Below are positions 1-7,947 of a DNA stretch of 64,000 bases, in pieces. The notes below the pieces were generated by a model. The model was not told where the DNA came from. It was given only the letters and a program-made list of their open reading frames with translations, and did no database searches. Every line of letters starts with the position of its first letter. The first letter of the stretch is position 1. The DNA comes from Parabacteroides distasonis. Its GTDB lineage: Bacteria; Bacteroidota; Bacteroidia; Bacteroidales; Tannerellaceae. The stretch spans positions 90,900 to 154,899 of the forward strand of contig JAFBIU010000005.1 in the NCBI GenBank assembly GCA_021531775.1, written 5' to 3'. A program made the translations under genes and the position numbers.

Positions 1-2
1 AC

Positions 3-542
3 TATGTGAATGGTTATACGTATGTGACGGTTACGGGTACTCCGACCAGCATTGATAAGGGAACGGTTGAATATGGCGTAACCGATACAACGGCCTTGAT
101 GACCAATGAGATTGCGGTGGTCAATCCGATTGCTGGTACTTCAACGGGTTATGACTATTATCCGAGCTTGGGTGGTTACATGTTCCTGACCTCTTCATTT
201 GAAGGATTGACAGGTCAGAAAAATGCGTGGTTCATGAAGTATGATATGAACCAGACCCCGGAAGTTTATAACAACAACTTCGATCTATACACGATCGTGT
301 TGCGTGCCGTAAAACAGGAAGAGGGTAAGACGCCGGCAGCGACGATCGGAACGACCATTGCCTATAACCTGCAGATGGTGTTGGACCGTATGAACAAAAA
401 GGCGCAGAGTGATACTAAGGATCGATTCTATGTGCGTTTCAAATACTTGAAGTCTATCGAAAGCGACGGTACCTTGAAGTGGGAGTATTCAGCACCGTTG
501 ACGTTGCAGACGGTTGAAACATCGAATTCCGATAAGCAATAA
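3..542 (+). CDS. C-terminal part of an unrecognised protein (5' end outside window)
   Basis: The reading frame is open to the left edge, so the window holds only about the last 180 residues. A GTG at position 6 is an internal codon rather than a convincing start. The visible part is rich in Thr, Tyr and Asn, with alternating hydrophobic stretches such as YTYVTVTG near the beginning, which suggests beta structure in an exported protein. It is followed at once by a strong terminator, so it ends its transcription unit. I do not recognise the family and assign no function. Confidence 0.7.
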   Translation, partial: YVNGYTYVTVTGTPTSIDKGTVEYGVTDTTALMTNEIAVVNPIAGTSTGYDYYPSLGGYMFLTSSFEGLTGQKNAWFMKYDMNQTPEVYNNNFDLYTIVLRAVKQEEGKTPAATIGTTIAYNLQMVLDRMNKKAQSDTKDRFYVRFKYLKSIESDGTLKWEYSAPLTLQTVETSNSDKQ

Positions 543-573
543 GTTTTCCATAGATAGTTCTTTGGGGTAATTT

Positions 574-608
574 GAGGATGTGTTCCGAGTAGCACATCCT
601 CTTTTTTT
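574..608 (+). terminator. Rho-independent terminator
   Basis: A perfect 9-bp stem (GAGGATGTG at 574-582, CACATCCTC at 593-601) is followed by seven T. It lies 31 bp after the stop of the first gene. Confidence 0.85.
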
Positions 609-611
609 ATG

Positions 612-619
612 TACTTTTG
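612..619 (+). promoter_or_regulatory. Bacteroidetes -7 element for the DUF2461 gene
   Basis: TACTTTTG matches TAnnTTTG and lies 22 bp before the ATG at 642, directly after the preceding terminator. No clear TTTG is seen at -33. Confidence 0.45.
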
Positions 620-641
620 AATCGATAAACGCAACATAGTC

Positions 642-1325
642 ATGAAAACTGTATTACAATTCTTACGAGATCTGGCCCAACATAACGACCGGGCTTGGTT
701 TAACGAACATAAAGAGCGTTACCTGGCTGTTCAACAGCGTTGGAACGAGTTCTGTGAATCTTTGATCGGGGAGATAGGGGCTTTCGATCCGGACATCGCA
801 CGTCTCACGTTGCGCGACTGTACCTATCGGATCTATCGCGACACCCGTTTCAGTCCGGATAAGTCACCCTATAAAACCCATTTTGGCGTTTTTTTGGCAC
901 CCGGTGGGAAAAAGTCTATGCATGCCGGTTACTATTTTCATGTAGGGACAGGCGAATCGAATGAGTATCCGCAGGGTCACATGCTGGCCGCCGGCAATTA
1001 TTGTTACGAACCGAAGGCCATCCAAATTTTGCGGGAGGACATCAGTGACGGATGGGAGAGCTTTCAGAACGAGGTAGTGGCAGTGGCTGATCCCCGTTTT
1101 GTGGTCGATCAGGAGGGGGCTTTGAAACGCGTCCCGAAGGGATATGCACCTGATGCACCCTATGCCGATTGGATGCGGTTGAAGAGTTATTGTCTGGTGA
1201 TGAATGTCGATGACGATTTCATTATACAACCTGATTTGGCGAAGCGGGTCGCTGATCTGTTCCGGACCACCAAACCCTTCAATGATTACATCAACCGGGC
1301 GGTCGATTTTGTGCACGGGAAATAG
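642..1325 (+). CDS. DUF2461 family protein (TIGR02453-like)
   Basis: A protein of 227 residues, close to the usual family length of about 220. Features typical of DUF2461 are visible: an N-terminal FLRDLAQHNDRAWFNEHKE stretch (residues about 7-25), the RIYRDTRFSPDKSPYKTHFG-type block near residue 65, and a central AGYYFHVG strand. No signal peptide or membrane segment is seen, so it is probably cytoplasmic. The biochemical function of the family is not established. The gene stands alone between a terminator (574-608) and a convergent secreted-protein gene, with its own -7 element at 612. Confidence 0.85.
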   Translation: MKTVLQFLRDLAQHNDRAWFNEHKERYLAVQQRWNEFCESLIGEIGAFDPDIARLTLRDCTYRIYRDTRFSPDKSPYKTHFGVFLAPGGKKSMHAGYYFHVGTGESNEYPQGHMLAAGNYCYEPKAIQILREDISDGWESFQNEVVAVADPRFVVDQEGALKRVPKGYAPDAPYADWMRLKSYCLVMNVDDDFIIQPDLAKRVADLFRTTKPFNDYINRAVDFVHGK

Positions 1326-1335
1326 GGGGTATCTA

Positions 1336-1378
1336 TAAAAAGAGAGAGGTCGCCCTCCCGAAGGAGGGGCCTCTCTCA
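1336..1378 (-). terminator. Terminator between convergent genes, mainly for the leftward gene
   Basis: GAGAGAGG (1342-1349) pairs with CCTCTCTC (1370-1377), and an inner CCCTCC/GGAGGG pairing closes a short loop. Read on the minus strand the stem is followed by five T (1337-1341). On the plus strand no T tract follows. Confidence 0.8.
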
Positions 1379-1402
1379 CAATCTATTTTGAACTACTTGA
1401 AA

Positions 1403-3121
1403 TTATTTTACAAACTTGATAGCCTTCACAACACCGTTCTCTTCCACAGCGATGATGTAAACCTGACCACGTTGCAAGCCCGGAGTAGCGATGAAGGCAC
1501 CTTCACCTGAGATGATGCCGTTAGCAACCACCTTGCCGTTGATGCTTACGATTGAGTAGCGACCCTTTTCGCAGTTGTTGACATAGATGCCATTCTCAGC
1601 CACGTTGATCGTTACGTCAGATACCGGAGCGATCGCTTCGTTAGCTGTAACAAACTGCAACAGGTTGGTCTGGAAGAACAGGGTACCCATATTCAGGCCA
1701 TATTCGATGCTATTTTGAACCGGAATGATGATGTCTGTCTTACCGCCATCCTTAGCCAAGGTAGTGACGAATGCCATCACCTGATTGACATCAATTTCTT
1801 CAGCATCTTCGGTCACATCGTCATTAACCGGTTCATCGATCGTGATGATAGACACCAAACTGTCATCCTTCTTCTGAGCCTCTACGCTGATACCTTGATC
1901 ATAGACTAACTCACTGCCGTTCCATGCGTATTGAGCAACCTCAAAGATATCATCAGCTTCTTCTCCGGCCATAGCCAATCCCTCCATGACTTTGGCAATT
2001 GCAGTTCTGGTGATATCGTTCGGATCTAACGGAGTAGCAGCAGCCATCTTGGTTGTCTCCTTGTCAACCATTACCCATTCATCTTCGTTTGTATCTTTGG
2101 CATACTCAGTGACGGTTTTGTAGATGTAATCACCGTCAGCAGGACTCGTGGCACCAACTTCATACGTCTTCTTGGTATAATTCTCGATAGCCATACCATA
2201 ATCGTCGTAGTACAATGTAATAACGGAGTCTGCTACTAACGGCATAGACTGTTTAAGGTTGTAGATGTAATCTTCAGAAAATACGATTGGGGTATCTACC
2301 GTTGCCAAACCGAATTTCGTTGTCTTCTTGATGTATCCTTTATCAGCCAACTGAGTCGGGTCTGTTACGATGATGAAGCTTTTTAAGGCTGCAGCCTCTT
2401 CGCCATTCATCATGACGCTGAGAGCCATACCCAGCTCACCCAAGGTCACGGTCGTAGTGGTAATGCCCTTGTCTGTCTTCTGTTCCATATTCAAGACATT
2501 GCCGCTCTTCAGCCAAGAAAGATCGGGCAGACTCCAACCTGGGATTGGCAGAGAACCTAAACTTCCCAAATTCTCTAACCCACCTGACAATTCGAGATCC
2601 ATTTTCAGCGATGAGAAGGGGATAGCGGAAGCAGCATTTTGAGCCGGAGTCACATCAATCTTGAAGGCTACGCCACCCATGTTGCTGGTAGAGGAGATGA
2701 CACCCGGCATTCCGATCTTCATGGAAGCCGGCTGTTCCATGGTTAATGTTTTGTATTCACTGAAATAAATAGGAAGTGCCTCCAAGTTGACACCCAGCAT
2801 AGCTGATATTCTCTTCATGATTTCTAACTTGTCAGCTTTACCCGCAACTGTCACGATATTCATGACATTCAGGTGTGCACTATCCGGCTGGATAGACAGA
2901 GTCGGCAGAGCAGTTGTTGTGTGGAAACCGGACTCTTCACCAGCCAACAAGGCTTTCACGTCCAATCCACTGATTGTTTTTACTTGGTCCAGCATAGCCG
3001 GGATAACAGCCTCTACAAAGGCACCGGCCTGTTCAGCAGTTACCTGCTGTTGCGCTGACATCGGAGTAGCAGCCAAAAAAGAGAGGGCTGCCAGACTGAT
3101 AGATGTAAAGATTTTCTTCAT
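1403..3121 (-). CDS. Secreted protein with a T9SS-like C-terminal sorting domain
   Basis: A 572-residue protein. It has an N-terminal signal peptide (MKK, hydrophobic core, cleavage near ATPMSA-QQ at about residue 23). The last 70 or so residues have the pattern of a Por/type IX secretion sorting domain: NGIYVNNCEKGRYSIVSING, then LQRGQVYIIAVEENGVVKAI and a terminal KFVK. The middle is beta-rich with acidic patches and no enzyme motif that I recognise. If the domain call is right, the protein crosses the inner membrane by Sec and the outer membrane by T9SS, ending on the cell surface or outside. The gene is monocistronic, with a promoter at 3156-3187 and a terminator at 1336-1378. Confidence 0.75.
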   Translation of the reverse strand: MKKIFTSISLAALSFLAATPMSAQQQVTAEQAGAFVEAVIPAMLDQVKTISGLDVKALLAGEESGFHTTTALPTLSIQPDSAHLNVMNIVTVAGKADKLEIMKRISAMLGVNLEALPIYFSEYKTLTMEQPASMKIGMPGVISSTSNMGGVAFKIDVTPAQNAASAIPFSSLKMDLELSGGLENLGSLGSLPIPGWSLPDLSWLKSGNVLNMEQKTDKGITTTTVTLGELGMALSVMMNGEEAAALKSFIIVTDPTQLADKGYIKKTTKFGLATVDTPIVFSEDYIYNLKQSMPLVADSVITLYYDDYGMAIENYTKKTYEVGATSPADGDYIYKTVTEYAKDTNEDEWVMVDKETTKMAAATPLDPNDITRTAIAKVMEGLAMAGEEADDIFEVAQYAWNGSELVYDQGISVEAQKKDDSLVSIITIDEPVNDDVTEDAEEIDVNQVMAFVTTLAKDGGKTDIIIPVQNSIEYGLNMGTLFFQTNLLQFVTANEAIAPVSDVTINVAENGIYVNNCEKGRYSIVSINGKVVANGIISGEGAFIATPGLQRGQVYIIAVEENGVVKAIKFVK

Positions 3122-3155
3122 ACGCTTAATGCTTTAAATTAAATTACACAGGGGA

Positions 3156-3187
3156 CAAAGATACGGGTTTGTTGTTGAAAGAACAAA
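3156..3187 (-). promoter_or_regulatory. Bacteroidetes sigma-type promoter for the secreted-protein gene
   Basis: On the minus strand TTTG (3187-3184), a 20-bp spacer and TATCTTTG (3163-3156) match the TTTG-N19-21-TAnnTTTG consensus. The gene starts 35 bp downstream at 3121. Confidence 0.75.
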
Positions 3188-3248
3188 ATTTTCAAACCGT
3201 AAACTTTGGCGCAATCCTTGCAAACATTGTTCCAATATTAAATCCAAG

Positions 3249-4304
3249 CTACGACAGCCAAGAGGGGAAGAGGGTCTCAACCGCAAAATAGCCCAAAATG
3301 ATGAGCAGGACTGCTACACTGGCCAACAAGACAATGATCAATACGCTGCAAGCAAACATCTGGATCGTTTTCCAAATACTCTGTTTCCAGGTCAGTTGGA
3401 ACAGTTGGTAGTTATTCAGACAGAAGACCGCGAAGATCAGTCCGGCAGACAGATCGTAGATGTCTCCTGCTGCCGCCTCTCCGCTGCAGAGCACATACAG
3501 GATGCTGAGCAGCAAGGTTTGTGCACCGAAATAGGTTTGGGCCACCACCAACTCCGTCAAATTGTAGAAGGGTTTCCGTTTGCGTCGGCTCAACACCAGA
3601 CGGGTGGAAAGGGCAAAGACTGGTACGGTTGCCAACACTTGGAACGCCTTGTTCCCTTCTACCCAACTGACTAACAAATTCCAGACTCGTTGCAAGTAGG
3701 ATGAATCGGATGGCTTGTTGAACGAGTTCCCTACGGCTTTTATGATTGGAAGAGGGATACCCGGGAATACCTCTTGCAGGGCCTCTTGGATCTCCTCGGC
3801 AGTCTGTTGCTCCTCCTCCAAAGACTGGACCTGTTGGATACTATCGGGTTCTGACAACTGTTCGGTCACTATTTGGGGAACCTGCTTCTCTCGTTGGAGT
3901 GCTTTCGGATCAATCAACTGGACAATCATGAGGTAGATGGCCGCCAACACAAACAGGACTTGGGCAGGCTTGAAGTAGGATTTGCGTTTTCCCTGTAAAA
4001 AGTCCCGTACCAAATACCCCGGGCGATACAACAGATCGATCAAGGTACGTGTGAATCCCTGATCTACATTGAAAAAACCGGAGGCTATGTTTCGGATGAT
4101 GTGGCGAAATTGGATCCGTTGTGTGTCGCGGCTTTGGCCGCAACGAGGACAAAAGTTTCCCTCAAAGATCATGCCGCAGTTGAGGCAGGTACATGGCTCC
4201 ACATCATTTGCTTTGGCAGCTGTACCCCGGACCATTTGTACGTGTATCTTCCGTTTCCAGCGTTGGACGACGGTTCGTAGAGGTTGTTGTAGAACAGGTT
4301 TCAT
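3249..4304 (-). CDS. DUF3667 membrane protein with N-terminal zinc ribbon
   Basis: A 351-residue protein. A four-cysteine zinc ribbon near residues 38-57 (CLNCG, then NFCPRCGQ) precedes a conserved block beginning FRHIIRNIASGFFNVDQGFT, as in DUF3667 proteins. Hydrophobic segments follow near residues 110-130 (VLFVLAAIYLMIVQL), about 225 and 255-345, the last group ending close to the C-terminus. An acidic, Glu/Gln-rich stretch lies between residues about 140 and 185. Inner-membrane location is likely; the function is unknown. A -7-like TATCTTTG lies upstream on the minus strand (4334-4327). Confidence 0.8.
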   Translation of the reverse strand: MKPVLQQPLRTVVQRWKRKIHVQMVRGTAAKANDVEPCTCLNCGMIFEGNFCPRCGQSRDTQRIQFRHIIRNIASGFFNVDQGFTRTLIDLLYRPGYLVRDFLQGKRKSYFKPAQVLFVLAAIYLMIVQLIDPKALQREKQVPQIVTEQLSEPDSIQQVQSLEEEQQTAEEIQEALQEVFPGIPLPIIKAVGNSFNKPSDSSYLQRVWNLLVSWVEGNKAFQVLATVPVFALSTRLVLSRRKRKPFYNLTELVVAQTYFGAQTLLLSILYVLCSGEAAAGDIYDLSAGLIFAVFCLNNYQLFQLTWKQSIWKTIQMFACSVLIIVLLASVAVLLIILGYFAVETLFPSWLS

Positions 4305-4377
4305 CGATATTACTATTTTAGAGTTGCAAAGATATGGATATTTTAGTTACTTTGCGGACGTATAAATCTATATTGAG

Positions 4378-4782
4378 ATGATACTTGACAAAAATCTTTT
4401 AGACTCGTTATTGGAGCAAGCGGCAGCATCCCCGCGTTTGCGCCAGAATTTTGATTTGCGTACGTCCGCTGCCGACACATCGCAACGTATGTTGAATGCC
4501 CTCCAACCGGATACGCAAGTGTCCATCCATCAGCATTTGGAGACGACTGAGACCGTGGTCTGCCTCTGTGGACGTCTGGAGGAGATCTATTATGAACCGG
4601 TTGAAGCGGCAGATGGTGCTGGCCAACCCACGTTCAAGGAGATCGGTCGTGAACTGCTCTGTCCGGCCGAGGGATTGTATGGATTGCAGATTCCCGTAGG
4701 CGTTTGGCATACCATTCGCGTGTTGGAACCGTCGGTCATCTTCGAAGCCAAGGATGGTGCCTACCAACCCCGTCCGGCCTAA
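4378..4782 (+). CDS. WbuC-family cupin-fold metalloprotein
   Basis: A protein of 134 residues with the compact single-cupin arrangement of WbuC proteins. An ARxxxN/L-type opening is followed by a first metal-binding half around SIHQHLETTETVVCLCGRLE (residues about 49-67) and a second around LQIPVGVWHTIRVLEP (about 104-119). Histidines in both halves are candidate metal ligands. WbuC genes often occur near O-antigen loci, but none is visible here. The gene converges on the DUF2490 gene with a 5-bp gap. The substrate is unknown. Confidence 0.8.
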   Translation: MILDKNLLDSLLEQAAASPRLRQNFDLRTSAADTSQRMLNALQPDTQVSIHQHLETTETVVCLCGRLEEIYYEPVEAADGAGQPTFKEIGRELLCPAEGLYGLQIPVGVWHTIRVLEPSVIFEAKDGAYQPRPA

Positions 4783-4787
4783 TCGCG

Positions 4788-5438
4788 TCAGAACGTATGT
4801 GTATAAGTGAGTCCGATACAATGGCGAAAATTGACCGGATCCTTCACATATACGATGTTGTACCGATAGTAGAGTTGAAAGCTGTTGTGCGGATTGAGAC
4901 GGTAGTTGCATCCGCCTGACAGCCGGATCTTGTCGAGGTGCGCCTTTTTGTGCTGGCCGACTCCGTTGAACAGCTCCACGTAGGTGAAGGGGGAGAAGGC
5001 ACTCTTGCCGCGACGGTAGGAGAGGGTCAACATCGTGCGCAGGAAATTGGTCGGTGTCGGTTGGTGGATCTTGTACGTACTCTGAAAACGCTCCCGCAAA
5101 GCCAGTTGGAAAGAGCCGAGGGGCAACTGTCCGTTGGCATAGAGGTAGTAGCGATGTCGTTGTTCCGTACGGTTACCGGGGCGGCTCAGGTAGGAGTAAC
5201 CCGCTCCCAAACGCAGTTGCCGGTGCAGACGCCAATTGAGTTCGCCCGAGGTCAGCGAGTAGCCGATTCCATTCCCCTCCTGATCCGGTCGAAAATCCTC
5301 TTCGACCAAATAGTGAAGCGACTGGTATAATTTACCTTGTAGGGACACTTTGAAATAGACACCTACTCCCTCTTTGGCCCACAAAGCAGGCGCGAGCAGA
5401 AGCAGTAGGCAGCTCAGTAGAATGTGTTGGCGTTTCAT
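4788..5438 (-). CDS. DUF2490 outer-membrane protein
   Basis: A 216-residue protein with a signal peptide (MKRQHILLSCLLLLLAPALWA). The rest is a series of amphipathic strands rich in Tyr and Arg, ending in an aromatic C-terminus (GLTYTHTF) as expected for a small beta-barrel. The pattern of YRYNIVYVKDP and GYSYL strands fits DUF2490. It is the last gene of the leftward unit glnS-TPR-DUF368-DUF2490, 24 bp after DUF368. The function of the family is unknown. Confidence 0.8.
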   Translation of the reverse strand: MKRQHILLSCLLLLLAPALWAKEGVGVYFKVSLQGKLYQSLHYLVEEDFRPDQEGNGIGYSLTSGELNWRLHRQLRLGAGYSYLSRPGNRTEQRHRYYLYANGQLPLGSFQLALRERFQSTYKIHQPTPTNFLRTMLTLSYRRGKSAFSPFTYVELFNGVGQHKKAHLDKIRLSGGCNYRLNPHNSFQLYYRYNIVYVKDPVNFRHCIGLTYTHTF

Positions 5439-5462
5439 GCGGTGTAAGAATCTCTGTTGTGC

Positions 5463-6389
5463 TTAGGCTTTTTGTGCATCCGCCCCTCCTCCGCGGACAG
5501 ATAGTTTTTCCAATCCATAGACCAGGAAGAATCCGATCAGCATCAAGGCGACCGCTTCCGGCAGCTGATGGTCCGGCAGGATGTTCTGCTCGATGAGCGG
5601 ACGAACCACACCATGACTGTCTGTATAGGTCTCTAAGGTCTCCTTCCAAGGCCATACTTTGTTCAGCGACCCCAGCATGAATCCCGACAGAATGGCGATC
5701 GTCAGGTCGTGGAAACGGCGCAAGGCATAGGAGAGTAGTCGTGAGAAAGAGGTAATGCCGATGGCAGCACCCCCGAGAAAGACCAGCAAGACGGAGAGGC
5801 GTAACGATTTGACAGCCTCCATGATGTAGAAATATTTACCCAACAGCACTAGAATGAAACTACCCGAAATGCCAGGCAGGATCATCGCACAGATGGCAAT
5901 GGCTCCGCACAAGAAGATGAAGCCCAAATGCGTCGGCGTCTCAGCCGGGGTAGCCACGGTGATATAGAACGCTAACAAGGCACCTGCCAGAAAACCAACG
6001 ATACTCTTCGCATTCCACGTTTTGACATCTTTTGCCACGAACCAGGTAGAGGCAGTAACCAGTCCGAAGAAGAAGGACCAGACGAGTGTCGGCTGATAGG
6101 TCAGCAGGTAGGTGACGATTTTGGCCAAAGAAAAGACGCTGATACCGATTCCGGCCACAATGGCCAGCAGGAAGCTGGCATTGACAGCTTGCCAGAAAGC
6201 CGCGATCCTTCCGGTAAAAAGCAACCGCAGACTGTTGCCGTTGATGCTCTTGATGGAGTTGATCAGCTCCTCGTAGATACCTACGATAAAAGCAATGGTT
6301 CCACCCGAGACACCGGGAACCACATCCGCAGCTCCCATACCCATACCTTTCAATACCAGTAACGCGTAATCTTTGATCGTTCGTTTCAT
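5463..6389 (-). CDS. DUF368 polytopic membrane protein, probable undecaprenyl-phosphate translocase (PopT type)
   Basis: A 308-residue protein with about eight to nine hydrophobic segments. The N-terminal signature GMGMGAADVVPGVSGGTIAF (residues about 14-33) and a second copy-like motif, ILPGISGSFILVLLGKYF, near residues 165-185 are diagnostic of DUF368. DUF368 and DedA proteins have been reported as carrier-lipid (undecaprenyl phosphate) flippases that recycle the lipid for envelope synthesis; transfer of that role to this protein is by family only. It sits 11 bp after the TPR gene in the glnS operon. Confidence 0.85.
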   Translation of the reverse strand: MKRTIKDYALLVLKGMGMGAADVVPGVSGGTIAFIVGIYEELINSIKSINGNSLRLLFTGRIAAFWQAVNASFLLAIVAGIGISVFSLAKIVTYLLTYQPTLVWSFFFGLVTASTWFVAKDVKTWNAKSIVGFLAGALLAFYITVATPAETPTHLGFIFLCGAIAICAMILPGISGSFILVLLGKYFYIMEAVKSLRLSVLLVFLGGAAIGITSFSRLLSYALRRFHDLTIAILSGFMLGSLNKVWPWKETLETYTDSHGVVRPLIEQNILPDHQLPEAVALMLIGFFLVYGLEKLSVRGGGADAQKA

Positions 6390-6400
6390 CTTGTCGTTGT

Positions 6401-7933
6401 TCAGTTCTTGTTGTCTTTATTTGCTAAGAATTGTTGGATCAAATCCTTGATCAGTTGTTGGGAAGATTCCTTGGTCATCGGCACCAGCAGATCCTTCATC
6501 GAAAGCATCTGTTTTTGGCCCGATGGGGTCTCCCTACCATCCAACGCTTCATCCTCCTCCAGATCCTGCAAATCGTAGGAGTCGTCGAGGTCATCCAGTA
6601 CATCGTTGGCCTCTTCCTCCTCATCGACCGCCTCGTTCAGGTAGGAAGAGAATTGTTTCATATCACCTATTTTCGCATAGGCAAACGAGTAGTAGATTTC
6701 CTGATTGGGGATGTCCGGATCTACTTCAAACGCTTTGTCGAACAGAATGATTGCCTCCTTGGCCTTGCCGACGAGACAGAGTGCTTGTCCAGCCTGATGC
6801 AGCACGCTCGCATCCTCCTTCGTGAGCGGGCAGGTACGGATCACCTCTACAATCTCGTCAAAGAAATGCATGGCTTTTTCCAGCTCGTTCTCCTCGATGT
6901 AATAGGTGGTCAACAGACAAAGCACCCGTAGATCCTGCGGAAACTGCTCGTAGGCTTGCATAAGCGAACGGACTGCTCCCTCTTTCTGTCCCAGTTCCAG
7001 GCAGACACGGAAGACGCTGAGGAAATTCTCCGAAGGATCATGCCCTTCATTGTTGTAGTCTTGCATGAGCTCAATGCACTTGTCCCGGTTGCCCATACGC
7101 AGGTAACACTCTGCAATCATCGGGAGCAATCGATCGAGGTTTGTGGAGGATTTGTTGCATTCTTCATACACCTCCAACACCTTTTCGTAGCTTTCGTTCA
7201 GGTACAGCCCGTAGATCTTGAGCATCTGCAGATCGGCATCCTCGGCAGCTTCCGGATCGCAGGTTTGTGCGAAATCACACGCCTCGACCGCCTTCTCATA
7301 TTCATGGTTAATGAGGTAAAGACGACCCAACATGAACCAGTATTCGTTCGCAAAGGGATGCCGATCGATCAGCTTGTTGGCAATCTGGATGGCTTCTGTA
7401 TATTTCCCTTCCGATTCATACACATAGCAGAGCTCCTCTTGCAGGACCAGGTTGTCTGGGAACAGCTCCAGCCCCCATGTCAGGTAGGGCTTTGATTGCT
7501 GGAACAGATCGCGGTCGTCAAGCAGAATCACCAGTTCTTCCAGCACAATCTCCAGTGCATGGTGGTCGGTCTTCTCCAGTTCCATGATCACCTTCCTGAC
7601 CGACTTGAAATCATTCAATGTCGCGTAGCACTGGACACGCAGAATCTCTACCTCCGGATTACCGGGCAACTGCAGTTGGTTGGTCTGTTGCAAAGCCTCC
7701 TGGGTGTAACCGTCATACAGCAGTTTCCTGCATCGACGGATTTGTAAGTCCTCATGAAAGGGATGAAGTTTCAGCCCGAGAGCCAAAACTTCATCGTAAT
7801 ACCTGAGGTTATTTGTCTCTTCCAAATAATCTAACATGTCTTCAATCTGATCGACGTCAAAATAGGGATCCTTACCCTTCTTTTTGGCCGTCAGATAGGT
7901 GTTAAACCATTGTGAAGCACTGTTCTTTTTCAT
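6401..7933 (-). CDS. Tetratricopeptide-repeat protein
   Basis: A 510-residue, mostly helical protein with many degenerate TPR units. Examples are the segments around YESEGKYTEAIQIANKLID, NEYWFMLGRLYLINHEYEKA and HQAGQALCLVGKAKEAIILF, spaced at roughly 34 residues. A very acidic stretch (EDEALDGRE region) lies near residues 440-465. There is no signal peptide, so it is probably a cytoplasmic scaffold for protein interactions. It is 14 bp after glnS and 11 bp before DUF368, in the same operon. The partner is unknown. Confidence 0.8.
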   Translation of the reverse strand: MKKNSASQWFNTYLTAKKKGKDPYFDVDQIEDMLDYLEETNNLRYYDEVLALGLKLHPFHEDLQIRRCRKLLYDGYTQEALQQTNQLQLPGNPEVEILRVQCYATLNDFKSVRKVIMELEKTDHHALEIVLEELVILLDDRDLFQQSKPYLTWGLELFPDNLVLQEELCYVYESEGKYTEAIQIANKLIDRHPFANEYWFMLGRLYLINHEYEKAVEACDFAQTCDPEAAEDADLQMLKIYGLYLNESYEKVLEVYEECNKSSTNLDRLLPMIAECYLRMGNRDKCIELMQDYNNEGHDPSENFLSVFRVCLELGQKEGAVRSLMQAYEQFPQDLRVLCLLTTYYIEENELEKAMHFFDEIVEVIRTCPLTKEDASVLHQAGQALCLVGKAKEAIILFDKAFEVDPDIPNQEIYYSFAYAKIGDMKQFSSYLNEAVDEEEEANDVLDDLDDSYDLQDLEEDEALDGRETPSGQKQMLSMKDLLVPMTKESSQQLIKDLIQQFLANKDNKN

Positions 7934-7947
7934 AAGGCTGAACGCAA